A DNA stretch of 56,272 nucleotides from UBA1738 sp045580145 (GCA_045580145.1 JAZNNI010000113.1:1-56272), one strand, 5' to 3'; positions 17,580-25,720 are shown, counted from the stretch's first letter. Numbers and translations are program-made. The notes: generated by a model from the letters alone, not told the origin.

Positions 17580-17695
17580 TTACCACATATGTTTTGAATG
17601 TTACGAAATTCGTCACACAAAATAAGCCCGCATTTTTTCCAAAAGAAAAATGTGTGATAAATTTCGTTTTGTTATTCATAACATACGTGGTATCT
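17580..17695. repeat. Long imperfect foldback in the lgt downstream gap
   Basis: The left arm (17580-17622, starting ACCACATATGTT) and right arm (17650-17695, ending AACATACGTGGT) are inverted copies of each other over about 42 bp with a few differences; the loop is about 28 nt and A/T-rich. Shared blocks include ACGAAAT and TCACACA. No coding function is visible. It is far longer than a terminator and could be a small foldback element or a structured RNA. Just before it (17541-17577) is a smaller hairpin with arms GAAAGCC / GGCTTTC. Confidence 0.6.
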
Positions 17696-17733
17696 TTATT
17701 ATATCACGATATATTGGAATTTACAAGTATTTT

Positions 17734-18229
17734 TTATATGTACTTTTGTATGCACAAAAGTACCAAAAGGCACAGGGGACACCCCTGACCCCGTAGTTTT
17801 GCGGCTTCAAGCAACACGCAATTCTCGCAAAACGATTTGGTTTTGCGAGTAATTCGCGAACTCGCCTCTAAATTTGCGACAGGTCGAGCTTTTATAAGGG
17901 CAAGATTTATTACCAATACAAATTTATCACCAAATTAATATATTGCTTCGTAAGAAGCATTTTTTTAAAAGAACGCAAAACGAATTTTAGCAAAGCCTTT
18001 GAAGGACAGTCTGTGTTTGCCTTAGCGCAGTTCGACCTGTGAATAAAGTCGGGGCGACTTCAGCAATACTTCTGCCATAGGCAGAAGATTGCAATCAGGA
18101 GCAAGCAGGAGGGATACATAAGGGAGCACACTCCCTTGTGTGCCTTTTGCTAATTTTGGGCAATCAAAAGTAGATATACAATTAATACTTTTCCTTTTCG
18201 TCCTTTTGATCGGTCAAAAGTACATATAT
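17734..18229. mobile_element. MITE-like non-coding element with terminal inverted repeats
   Basis: About 496 bp bounded by inverted repeats of about 37 bp: the left end begins TATATGTACTTTTG and the right end finishes CAAAAGTACATATA, with matching inner blocks CAAAAG-AC-AAAAGG. No open frame of plausible size is present. The inside holds at least four clean hairpins: CTCGCAAAAC/GTTTTGCGAG near 17835, GCTTC/GAAGC near 17950, CTTCTGCC/GGCAGAAG near 18080 and GCACAC/GTGTGC near 18125. Target-site duplication is not obvious. It is either a miniature inverted-repeat element or a structured RNA locus; identity is inferred, not matched to a known family. Confidence 0.55.
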
Positions 18230-18240
18230 ACTACCACACA

Positions 18241-18265
18241 AAAAACTCGGCATTTGCCGAGTTTT
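18241..18265 (-). terminator. Terminator of the radical SAM gene
   Basis: Stem ACTCGGC / GCCGAGT with a 4-nt loop followed on the minus strand by TTTTTTG, immediately after the stop codon of the gene ending at 18268. Confidence 0.88.
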
Positions 18266-18267
18266 CC

Positions 18268-19212
18268 TCACTTTAATTCCGCAAACTTAACTCCCTGATA
18301 AGTATCGCGTCTTACCATTTCCTTATCAATCTCATTTAAAACCACAAACTTTTTAAGACTCCAAAGCGGTGCAATAAGAGTGTCTCTTCCGCCGTCACCG
18401 GTAAGCCTTTGAATAACTGTTTCCTCCGAAAAATATTCAAGGCAATCAACTATTGTATTAACATATTCGCTGCGGCTCAAAGTTTCAAACTCACCATTTT
18501 CATATTCCTGTGCCATTTTCGTCCCTTTTAATATGTGAAGAAGATGGAGCTTTATGCAAGCAGGCTCCAGCTTTGCGACAGTTTTTGCGCTCTCTATCAT
18601 CATATCGTGTGTCTCTCCCGGCAAGCCCAATATAAGATGCACACAAACCCTGATATTCCGCGCCTTTAATTTATTATATCCATCTAAAAACTCGCTATAC
18701 GAATGACAGCGGTTTATTCGCTCGCCCGTTTTATCAAACACCGTCTGAAGCCCAAGCTCAACCATTAAGTACACTCTTTCATTAAGCTCGCAAAGGTAGT
18801 CAAGAACATCGTCTCGGAGGCAGTCGGCACGCGTTGCGATACTGATGCCCACAACCCCGTCCTTTTTTAAAACCGGCTCAAACTTTTCCTTTAGCTCACT
18901 TGCACTTGCATATGTATTTGTGTTCGCCTGAAAGTATGCGATATACTTTGCTTTCGGCCATTTTTGATGCATCCTTTCTTTGATTTCCTCAAACTGCACC
19001 TCTATGCTATGCGACACATCCCCCGCAAAGTCACCGCTTCCTGAAAGGCAGTATGTGCAGCCACCATATCCCTTTGTTCCGTCTATATTCGGGCAGGTAA
19101 ACCCTCCGTTTAGTGCGACCTTAAACACCTTTCCCCCGAAAAGCGTATGCAGGTGATAATTCCACGTATGGTATCTTTTATTATCAAGTGTATATTTAAA
19201 TTTATTTTCCAT
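18268..19212 (-). CDS. Radical SAM protein, TIGR01212/YhcC family
   Basis: 314 residues from the ATG at 19212, which is preceded by TTGGAGAATGAT; a longer in-frame start at 19290 would overlap the upstream small gene and its terminator. The iron-sulfur cluster motif is CPNIDG..GYGGCTYC, followed by FQANTNTYA and GISIATRADCL, all typical of the YhcC family (radical SAM, TIGR01212). Members are thought to act in tRNA or other RNA-related modification, but the reaction is not established. The upstream neighbour is a Cys-rich small protein gene. No SPASM domain is visible. Confidence 0.88.
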   Translation of the reverse strand: MENKFKYTLDNKRYHTWNYHLHTLFGGKVFKVALNGGFTCPNIDGTKGYGGCTYCLSGSGDFAGDVSHSIEVQFEEIKERMHQKWPKAKYIAYFQANTNTYASASELKEKFEPVLKKDGVVGISIATRADCLRDDVLDYLCELNERVYLMVELGLQTVFDKTGERINRCHSYSEFLDGYNKLKARNIRVCVHLILGLPGETHDMMIESAKTVAKLEPACIKLHLLHILKGTKMAQEYENGEFETLSRSEYVNTIVDCLEYFSEETVIQRLTGDGGRDTLIAPLWSLKKFVVLNEIDKEMVRRDTYQGVKFAELK

Positions 19213-19228
19213 ATCATTCTCCAAAACA

Positions 19229-19269
19229 AAAAGAGGATGGCAACTCACAAAGCTACTATCCTCTTTTTC
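19229..19269. terminator. Bidirectional terminator hairpin between DUF1540 gene and radical SAM gene
   Basis: Arms AAAAAGAGGAT and ATCCTCTTTTT flank a loop of about 19 nt. On the minus strand it ends the small DUF1540 gene. The Shine-Dalgarno site of the radical SAM gene begins only a few bases later, so expression of that gene needs read-through or an internal promoter. Confidence 0.75.
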
Positions 19270-19276
19270 GCAATTC

Positions 19277-19444
19277 TTATGAAAGTTCAAAAGATTTGCA
19301 GTCTGTGCATTCGTTCATTGTAGGATTAGGCTCATGTGTGCCTACTGTGATGCAGTCTAAAGAACAATAATCCTTTGACTTGCAATGATTCTTGCACTCT
19401 GTAACTGTGCATTTAATACTCTCATTAGCTTTATTACAATCCAT
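19277..19444 (-). CDS. DUF1540-like Cys-rich small protein
   Basis: 55 residues, seven cysteines: MDC, then IKCTVTECKNHC, DYCSLDCITVG and NECTDCKSFE. The spacing C-x(4)-C-x-N, the ITVG turn and the final C-x(2)-C-x-(S/T)F fit the DUF1540 family of small Clostridial proteins, probably metal-binding; the function is unknown. The ATG at 19444 has a perfect GGAGGTG 6 nt upstream, which makes it a real gene despite its size. It ends in a terminator hairpin, downstream of which comes a radical SAM gene. Confidence 0.85.
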   Translation of the reverse strand: MDCNKANESIKCTVTECKNHCKSKDYCSLDCITVGTHEPNPTMNECTDCKSFELS

Positions 19445-19499
19445 TTAAAACACCTCCTATGACTATTTTGCACAGGACAGTGCTCATTTATTCAAAGTT

Positions 19500-20135
19500 T
19501 CAAAGCAGATGCTTATATTTTTTATATAGTTCCCAACCGGCATTTATTTCCTTGAGAGTTAACCTGCTTTTTAAGTATGTATTCATAGCCCTTTTGTCAG
19601 AGGAATGAAGCTGCTGAACCTTCTTAAAGTCTATTTTCGACAAAATAGCTATGCCTGTGGTGATTTCTTCCTTTGTCGCCGCCGACAGAATCCTGTTGGC
19701 CGCCTCTTTCTCCTTGTCACCTATATTTGCCCCATAAGCATCAATCGCTTCCTTAATCTCTTCCTTGGTTGCAGGATTTTTAGGAGGGTTATCAATTTTT
19801 GTCGGAAGTGTCGGAATTTCGGGGAGCATTGTTGTTTCTTCTTCCCCTGCATCATCTTGACCTTCTTCACCCATTTCAATGATAGCTTCAAGGACCTCTT
19901 TTGCAGTTTCCTTATCAAAATTTTTAATATTATTTACAAGTTCCCCGTCAATCACATACTTTGCCATCTGTACCATATCTTTTCCCGTAAGTATATTTGA
20001 CCTCGAAATTCCAAATTTTGGTACGAGGTAAAAATGGAAAAGCAACATCCATAAAAGCGTCACAACAGTTACGATTACCGATACCGTTGTTACAAAGGAT
20101 ATAAGAAATTTTTTAATTTTAAAACCTTTCGACAT
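19500..20135 (-). CDS. Membrane-anchored protein of unknown function
   Basis: 211 residues. Not recognised. A basic N-terminus and one membrane span (about 12-36) are followed by an extracytoplasmic or cytoplasmic soluble part: a helical segment, a strongly acidic, Glu/Asp-rich and Pro-rich linker (about 90-120), and a C-terminal helical domain with many Lys residues ending KYKHLL. The ATG is preceded by GTGGGAGGAAT. It follows a 33-residue membrane peptide and tadA on the same strand with a 14-nt gap, so it is probably co-transcribed with them. No known domain is visible. Confidence 0.8.
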   Translation of the reverse strand: MSKGFKIKKFLISFVTTVSVIVTVVTLLWMLLFHFYLVPKFGISRSNILTGKDMVQMAKYVIDGELVNNIKNFDKETAKEVLEAIIEMGEEGQDDAGEEETTMLPEIPTLPTKIDNPPKNPATKEEIKEAIDAYGANIGDKEKEAANRILSAATKEEITTGIAILSKIDFKKVQQLHSSDKRAMNTYLKSRLTLKEINAGWELYKKYKHLL

Positions 20136-20149
20136 TCATATTCCTCCCA

Positions 20150-20251
20150 CTACATTATGAACATATAAACTATGCTTATTGCAATAGGAACAAAAAGTGC
20201 CAGAGCCAATACTCCACAAATTATTCTTTTTGTTTTATCTGTAAATCGCAT
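20150..20251 (-). CDS. 33-residue single-span membrane peptide
   Basis: MRFTDKTKRI followed by a hydrophobic stretch of about 21 residues (IICGVLALALF..), ending in VYMFIM. The ATG lies 1 nt after the tadA stop, with GAGGG 9 nt upstream, and the next gene starts 14 nt downstream of its stop with its own strong RBS. Similar tiny membrane proteins are common in Clostridia and have no assigned role. Its placement between two ordinary genes with tight spacing supports translation. Confidence 0.7.
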   Translation of the reverse strand: MRFTDKTKRIICGVLALALFVPIAISIVYMFIM

Positions 20252-20252
20252 T

Positions 20253-20702
20253 TTATTTTTCCCTCTTTCTCAAGTTTTTAAAAAATTTTTTTAAAATTTG
20301 TTCACATTCATCTTTGAGTATTCCGCCAGAGAACGACACCTTATGCGGAAGAATCTCTGAAAGGTCACATACACTCCCAAGGCAGCCCGATTTTTCATCA
20401 TATGCGCCAAAGTACACGTTTTCTATACGGGACTGGATTATAGCACCCATACACATTGGGCAAGGCTCAAGAGTAACATAAATATCACATTCAGGGAGTC
20501 TCCAGCCACCAAGCTTTTTGCACGCTTTATCTATCGCGATAATCTCAGCGTGCATAAGGGCATTTTTTTTCGTTTCCCGCTTATTATATCCCCGCGCGAT
20601 AACCTTTCCGTCTTTAACTATAACAGCGCCGACAGGCGTCTCCCAAATCGTTTCTGCCTTTTTCGCCTCAGAAAGCGCTGCACGCATAAATTTTATGTCC
20701 AT
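20253..20702 (-). CDS. tadA: tRNA-specific adenosine deaminase TadA
   Basis: 149 residues from the ATG at 20702 (AAGGGAG upstream; the -10 of the promoter at 20732-20737 rules out longer starts). Deaminates A34 of tRNA-Arg(ACG) to inosine. Zinc ligands and the catalytic Glu are in MHAEIIAI and LEPCPMCMGAI, the standard HAE...PCxxC motif. First gene of a three-gene unit with the 33-residue peptide and the 211-residue membrane protein. Confidence 0.95.
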   Translation of the reverse strand: MDIKFMRAALSEAKKAETIWETPVGAVIVKDGKVIARGYNKRETKKNALMHAEIIAIDKACKKLGGWRLPECDIYVTLEPCPMCMGAIIQSRIENVYFGAYDEKSGCLGSVCDLSEILPHKVSFSGGILKDECEQILKKFFKNLRKREK

Positions 20703-20731
20703 TTGATTCTCCCTTAAAAATTCATACTGAT

Positions 20732-20760
20732 ATTTTACCATAATATTAAAACTTTTGCAA
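20732..20760 (-). promoter_or_regulatory. Sigma-A promoter of tadA
   Basis: Minus strand TTGCAA-N17-TAAAAT, 30 nt upstream of the tadA ATG. It lies nearly back to back with the mutS2 promoter. Confidence 0.75.
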
Positions 20761-20768
20761 CAAACTTA

Positions 20769-20797
20769 TTGTTTTTCTCTAAAAAAATTGATATAAT
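20769..20797 (+). promoter_or_regulatory. Sigma-A promoter of mutS2
   Basis: Plus strand TTGTTT-N17-TATAAT, followed by a leader of about 45 nt before the mutS2 ATG. Confidence 0.75.
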
Positions 20798-20850
20798 AAG
20801 ATATGATTTTATGCCTTTTTGGGCAAATAACAATCGGAGAAGTAAATTAA

Positions 20851-23235
20851 ATGAACAAATCAGCATTTAAAACATTGGAATTTGATAAAATTTTAGATAA
20901 ACTGTCCTCCTACACTGAGAGTGAGGCCGTAAAGGATACCATTCTCAATCTCAAGCCGTATTCATCACTTTCAGAGGCACAAAATGCACAGAAAGAGACA
21001 ACCGAGGCTGTGAATACCTGTTTTCGTATTGGTAATCCCCCTGTAAACCTCGGCGTAAATGATGTCACGGCGTGTGTTAAGCGCAGTGACATCGGCGGTG
21101 TGCTAAACCCAAAAGATTTAATGGGTGTAGCGCGCGTCCTTTATGTAGCACGAAGAATGAAGGCATATCTTTCAGATTGTCCGGAAGATGCACAATTCCT
21201 TCGGTCTCTCGGTGATTCACTTATGACGGCAAAGCTACTTGAGGACGAGATTAATACGGTTATACTTTCCGAAACAGAAATTGCAGACGATGCATCAGCC
21301 GACCTTTTCGCAATCCGCAGAAAGATGAAGGCATTAAATGCGAAAATCAAGGAAAGTTTAAACTCAATGATTCGCTCGGAAACCTATAAGAAGTATCTTC
21401 AGGACCCGATTGTCACAATCCGCTCCGACAGATATGTTATCCCTGTACGTGCTGAGTACCGGGGTGAAGTTGCCGGCATCGTTCACGATTCCTCTGCAAG
21501 CGGCGCAACACTCTTTATTGAGCCGATGAGCGTCGTTAATGCCAACAACGAAATCCGCGACCTTCTAAACAAGGAGCAAATTGAAATCGAAAAAATACTT
21601 ATGACACTCTCTGCCAAGGTTTCGGAAAATTCGTCTGTTATTCTTACCGATTATGAGATACTTTTGAGACTTGACTTTATATTCTGCAAGGCAAAGCTTT
21701 CCTTTGATATGGTAGGAACTGAGCCTATCTTAAACACAGACGGAATTATGGAATTTAAAAAAGCACGTCATCCTTTGATTGCAAAGGACAAGGTTGTCGC
21801 AAACGATATATTTTTAGGCGAAGGCTTTGACACACTTGTCGTGACAGGTCCGAACACAGGCGGCAAAACGGTAACGTTAAAAACTATCGGACTTTTCTCC
21901 ATAATGGCGGCATCGGGACTCCACATTCCCGCAAATGAAAACAGCCGTGCGGCTTTATTTAAAAAATTCTTCGCAGACATCGGCGATGAGCAGAGCATAG
22001 AGCAGAGCCTATCTACCTTTTCGTCACATATGGTAAAAATCGTCAAGATTTTAGACGAGGTAGACAGTGAATCACTTGCCCTTTTCGATGAGCTTGGTGC
22101 AGGAACAGACCCGACAGAGGGTGCGGCGCTTGCAATATCCGTACTCGAGCACTTGCGCGCATTCGGTGCAACAACCGTTGCAACCACACATTACAGCGAG
22201 CTTAAAATCTTTGCTCTCACGACAGACGGAGTTGAAAATGCATCCTGCGAATTTAATGTCGACAGCCTCCAGCCGACCTACAAGCTTTTAATCGGTGTCC
22301 CAGGAAAATCAAATGCATTTGCAATATCCCGAAGATTAGGTCTTAATGAAGCAGTGATTGCGCGCGCAAATGAAATTTTAAGTGATGAGGACGTAAAGTT
22401 TGAAGACGTCATAACCGACCTTGAACAAAGCAGAGCAGAGGCACAATCAGAAAGAGATTATGCAAAGCGTATGAAAAATGAGCTTGCCGACCTAAAACGC
22501 GAAATCGAGGCGGAGCGCAAAAAGCTCAAAGAGTCAAAGGCTCGTATTTTAGAAGACGCGCGACGCGAGGCAAAGATAATCATAATGGACGCAAAAGAAG
22601 AGTCCAACCAGATAATAAAAGAGCTTGAACGTATGCGGATTGAGGGCAAAACTGCCGCCATAAGCGATAAGGTAAAAAAATCGCGTGAAAAGCTGAAAAA
22701 ACGTGAGGACGATATTTCAAAAGCAATGAAAGACTCACAAAAACCGAGAAAGACCTACCGTGAGCCGCCGAAAAACCTCAAAATCGGCGAAACTGTACGT
22801 CTTCTTGATATGGACCAGCTTGCAACCATCTTAAAACAGCCCGATAACAAGGGAATGGCTCGTGTTCAGGCGGGAATACTTAAAATGGACGTTCATATTT
22901 CCAATCTTGAAAGAGTCAAGGATAACTCAACAAAGGAAATTACTGAAAAATATGTGAAATCAACAGGCGCATATGCATCAAAAACAAAAAATGTTTCCAC
23001 CGAAATTGACGTCCGCGGGCAAATGCCTGAGGAGGCACTTATGAACGTTGAAAAATTTATTGATGATTGCTATCTTGCAGGAATTTCACCTGTGACTGTT
23101 ATTCACGGCAAGGGTACAGGAGTTCTTCGCAAGGTTATAGGCGATATGCTAAAGCATAGTAAATACGTCAAATCCTCAAGACCGGGGAAGTACGGTGAGG
23201 GAGAAATGGGAGTAACTGTTGTAGAGCTTAAATAA
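20851..23235 (+). CDS. mutS2: MutS2 (RqcU-type ATPase/Smr endonuclease)
   Basis: 794 residues, normal length. N-terminal MutS core, Walker A GPNTGGKT at about 333, Walker B region ALFDELGAGTDPTEG, followed by a long charged coiled coil (about 510-640), a KOW-like segment and a C-terminal Smr domain (about 715-794) with EIDVRGQMPEEAL and IHGKGTGVLR. MutS2 lacks the mismatch-recognition domain; in B. subtilis it senses collided ribosomes and helps rescue them, and in other species it suppresses recombination. It begins a plus-strand unit with ybaK and DUF1015. Confidence 0.97.
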   Translation: MNKSAFKTLEFDKILDKLSSYTESEAVKDTILNLKPYSSLSEAQNAQKETTEAVNTCFRIGNPPVNLGVNDVTACVKRSDIGGVLNPKDLMGVARVLYVARRMKAYLSDCPEDAQFLRSLGDSLMTAKLLEDEINTVILSETEIADDASADLFAIRRKMKALNAKIKESLNSMIRSETYKKYLQDPIVTIRSDRYVIPVRAEYRGEVAGIVHDSSASGATLFIEPMSVVNANNEIRDLLNKEQIEIEKILMTLSAKVSENSSVILTDYEILLRLDFIFCKAKLSFDMVGTEPILNTDGIMEFKKARHPLIAKDKVVANDIFLGEGFDTLVVTGPNTGGKTVTLKTIGLFSIMAASGLHIPANENSRAALFKKFFADIGDEQSIEQSLSTFSSHMVKIVKILDEVDSESLALFDELGAGTDPTEGAALAISVLEHLRAFGATTVATTHYSELKIFALTTDGVENASCEFNVDSLQPTYKLLIGVPGKSNAFAISRRLGLNEAVIARANEILSDEDVKFEDVITDLEQSRAEAQSERDYAKRMKNELADLKREIEAERKKLKESKARILEDARREAKIIIMDAKEESNQIIKELERMRIEGKTAAISDKVKKSREKLKKREDDISKAMKDSQKPRKTYREPPKNLKIGETVRLLDMDQLATILKQPDNKGMARVQAGILKMDVHISNLERVKDNSTKEITEKYVKSTGAYASKTKNVSTEIDVRGQMPEEALMNVEKFIDDCYLAGISPVTVIHGKGTGVLRKVIGDMLKHSKYVKSSRPGKYGEGEMGVTVVELK

Positions 23236-23258
23236 TACTTTGAAAGGACAACCCTAAA

Positions 23259-23744
23259 ATGGCAAAGAAAAAACCATTGGTAACTAATGCTATGCGCATT
23301 TTGCAGGCATCAAAAATACCATTTGAAACGATAGAATATGAAGCGGACGAAGTCGGAGAAAACTTTGGTATGCATATTGCAGAGCTAACAGGCATTCCCT
23401 GCAGTCAGTCGTTTAAGACTCTCGTTGCAAGAGGAAATGAAATAATGGTTGTATGCATCCCTGTCGACTGTGAGGTTGACCTTAAAAAACTCGCAAAAGA
23501 ATCGGGAAGCAAAAAAACAGAGATGATTCACGTAAAGGAGCTTTTAGCGCTTACCGGATATATCCGCGGTGGCGTTTCGCCGATAGGTATGAAGAAAAAA
23601 TACCCCACCTACATTCATAACTCCTGCCTGAGCTTTGACAAAATGGCAATTTCGGCAGGTGTGTGCGGCGGGACACTTTTACTTGCTCCCGATGACCTTG
23701 TAAAAATGACCGATGCATTGGTTTGTGACCTCGTAAAAAACTGA
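23259..23744 (+). CDS. ybaK: Cys-tRNA(Pro)/Cys-tRNA(Cys) deacylase YbaK-like
   Basis: 161 residues with the whole YbaK/EbsC fold: a start VTNAMRILQASKIPFE, the conserved lysine in SQSFKTLVARG, and the GYIRGGVSPIGMKKKYPTYIH block that defines YbaK. These proteins hydrolyse Cys mis-attached to tRNA-Pro, a proofreading step in trans. RBS GAAAGGAC before the ATG; 14 nt from the next gene. Confidence 0.93.
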   Translation: MAKKKPLVTNAMRILQASKIPFETIEYEADEVGENFGMHIAELTGIPCSQSFKTLVARGNEIMVVCIPVDCEVDLKKLAKESGSKKTEMIHVKELLALTGYIRGGVSPIGMKKKYPTYIHNSCLSFDKMAISAGVCGGTLLLAPDDLVKMTDALVCDLVKN

Positions 23745-23758
23745 AAGGATGGATAATT

Positions 23759-24964
23759 ATGAAAACAACATTTAACAAAGCTGATATTTTAATCCCAAAG
23801 GATGTTGACCCTAAAAAATGGAGTGTCGTTGCCTGCGACCAATACACCTCTCAGCCGGAATATTGGCAGGAAGTAAGCAAAATAGCAGGAGATGCACCTT
23901 CTGCACTTAACATCGTCTTCCCTGAAGCATTTTTGGACGAGGGCGATGCAAGAATTGAAAAAATCAACAAAACAATGGCAGAATATCTGGAAGATGGCAT
24001 TTTTGAAGAATGTCTTGACAGTATGATATATGTCGAACGTACTATGTCAAACGGGCTGACAAGAAAAGGAATTATCGGCTCAGTTGACCTTGAGGACTAC
24101 GACTTTTCAAAAGGCTCAAAAAGCAAAATACGTGCCACCGAAGGCACAGTCCTTGAACGCATACCTCCAAGAGTTAAAATTCGTGAAAATGCACCATTAG
24201 AACTTCCGCACATTATGCTTTTGATTGATGATGAAAATAAAACTGTGATTGAGCACTGCGAAAAGGGCGAAATGATTTATGATTTTGACCTTATGCAAGG
24301 CGGCGGACACCTTTCAGGATACCTGCTTTCAGATTTTGAGGCCGAAAGAGTTTTAGCAGCAATATCCGAGCTTGACGAAAACTCCAACGGAAACCTCTTA
24401 TTCGCCGTAGGTGACGGAAACCACTCCCTCGCAACAGCGAAAACCTGTTGGGAAAACATTAAAAAGACGCTGTCGCCAGAAGATGCAGAAAATCACCCTG
24501 CGCGTTTCTGTCTTGTGGAAATCGAGAATATTCACGACGACGCTCTTTTGTTTGAGCCGATTCACAGAGTCGTGTTCGATGTAGACCCAGAAAAGCTGAT
24601 TGAAGACTTTAAGGTATATTACCCTGAGACGTCAAGCACTGACAATGGCGGACAGCACATTGTCTATACATATGCAGGCAAAAAGGGAGATTTGTACGTC
24701 AAAAATCCTTCCAGCACACTCGCTGTCGGCACACTTCAGAACTTCCTTGACGAAAAGGGAGTGCGTGTAGACTATATCCACGGTGCAGATGTGACCGAGC
24801 GACTCTCAGAAGCCGACGGAAATATAGGATTTTTGCTCCCTAAAATGGAAAAAAGCGACCTCTTTAAATCAGTAATCGCCGACGGCGCTCTCCCAAGAAA
24901 GACATTTTCAATGGGCGACGCACAAGACAAGAGATTCTACTTCGAAGCTAAGAAAATTAAATAG
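23759..24964 (+). CDS. DUF1015 family protein
   Basis: 401 residues, the usual DUF1015 length. Typical features: an N-terminal block with PKKWSVVACDQYTSQPEYW, a central GDGNHSLATAK motif (the most conserved site in the family, with a His likely to be catalytic or metal-binding) and a C-terminal DYIHGADV. The function is unknown; in many Clostridia and other bacteria the gene neighbours serine or D-3-phosphoglycerate metabolism genes, but not here. Third gene in the mutS2 unit; a separate promoter follows its stop. Confidence 0.88.
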   Translation: MKTTFNKADILIPKDVDPKKWSVVACDQYTSQPEYWQEVSKIAGDAPSALNIVFPEAFLDEGDARIEKINKTMAEYLEDGIFEECLDSMIYVERTMSNGLTRKGIIGSVDLEDYDFSKGSKSKIRATEGTVLERIPPRVKIRENAPLELPHIMLLIDDENKTVIEHCEKGEMIYDFDLMQGGGHLSGYLLSDFEAERVLAAISELDENSNGNLLFAVGDGNHSLATAKTCWENIKKTLSPEDAENHPARFCLVEIENIHDDALLFEPIHRVVFDVDPEKLIEDFKVYYPETSSTDNGGQHIVYTYAGKKGDLYVKNPSSTLAVGTLQNFLDEKGVRVDYIHGADVTERLSEADGNIGFLLPKMEKSDLFKSVIADGALPRKTFSMGDAQDKRFYFEAKKIK

Positions 24965-24965
24965 C

Positions 24966-24994
24966 TTGACCTTTTATAATTTTTCTGTTATAAT
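24966..24994 (+). promoter_or_regulatory. Sigma-A promoter
   Basis: Plus strand TTGACC-N17-TATAAT, beginning right at the stop of the DUF1015 gene and serving the gene at 25023. Confidence 0.8.
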
Positions 24995-25022
24995 AGGTTA
25001 GATTATTTTTAAGGAGTTTGGC

Positions 25023-25670
25023 ATGGAATATTTATCTAAGGTGGGGCTTAATTCAAGGACCCGCCGTGAATATATGATTAAAATTTCATTGGTTGGCTCG
25101 GTGAGTATTGCCGGTCTTATCCTCGCAATTTACAGTTTGGCTGTTGGAAGCTTTTTGTATGCGGCGTGGTATATAGTGGCATTCTGTCTCGGTCTTTCCT
25201 ACGTTATAATAAGAATTAACACAGTATTTCCTACATTTATCGCAACTGACGGTGAAAAGGTCGTTCTTTCTGTATGGAAGAACGGCGTTATGCCATACAC
25301 GCTTCCGGAAAAGCCAACACTTATTTCTGATTTTGTTCCGGAAAAGATAAAAACCAATGAAATTGCTATGGAAAATATTGATTGCGTCCTTATTGGGTCA
25401 AAAAAGTACCTTAAAAGAAATCTTGACGAGGACGAATATCCCGAAATTTTAAAGCGCTTAGAAAGCGACAAGCACCTTGAGGGAATATTAAAAAGGATGG
25501 ATTTTCTCTACATACGTACCAAGAGTGACGAAAATTGCTTTATGTCTGTCACAGGCTTTGACCCCAAGGAACTTTCAGAATTTGTAAGCATTATTGAAAA
25601 ATATTGCAGTGGCGTGCAAATTTTAACCAATATCCCTAAGCTTGTCAGACTCCGAAACAGTTTAATGTAA
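25023..25670 (+). CDS. Two-span membrane protein of unknown function
   Basis: 215 residues. Residues 1-18 are basic, two hydrophobic spans lie at about 22-43 and 47-66, and the remaining 150 residues are soluble and of mixed alpha/beta composition, with a C-terminal SEFVSIIEKY helix. The architecture resembles YcxB/PH-like small membrane proteins of Firmicutes, but no motif proves it. It has its own promoter, an AAGGAG site and a clean terminator; it is monocistronic. Confidence 0.75.
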   Translation: MEYLSKVGLNSRTRREYMIKISLVGSVSIAGLILAIYSLAVGSFLYAAWYIVAFCLGLSYVIIRINTVFPTFIATDGEKVVLSVWKNGVMPYTLPEKPTLISDFVPEKIKTNEIAMENIDCVLIGSKKYLKRNLDEDEYPEILKRLESDKHLEGILKRMDFLYIRTKSDENCFMSVTGFDPKELSEFVSIIEKYCSGVQILTNIPKLVRLRNSLM

Positions 25671-25678
25671 AATCAGGA

Positions 25679-25702
25679 TAGGCGGCATTTGCCGCCTGTT
25701 TT
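25679..25702 (+). terminator. Terminator
   Basis: Stem AGGCGGC / GCCGCCT, loop ATTT, then GTTTT. It lies between the two small unknown genes; the second RBS begins about 5 nt later. Confidence 0.75.
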
Positions 25703-25720
25703 GTATAAGGAGGACTCCAT

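Noticed and set aside
17306..17620. 104-codon minus-strand frame at the end of lgt
   Set aside because: It runs through the lgt terminator and a hairpin, has no RBS at a useful distance and no family features.
17564..17788. 74-codon plus-strand frame within the foldback
   Set aside because: It follows the arms of an inverted repeat; there is no RBS and no conservation pattern.
17734..18229. Large ornate RNA classes such as ROOL, GOLLD or HEARO/OLE
   Set aside because: The multi-hairpin character suggested them, but I do not recognise any class-specific motif, and the inverted ends fit a mobile element better.
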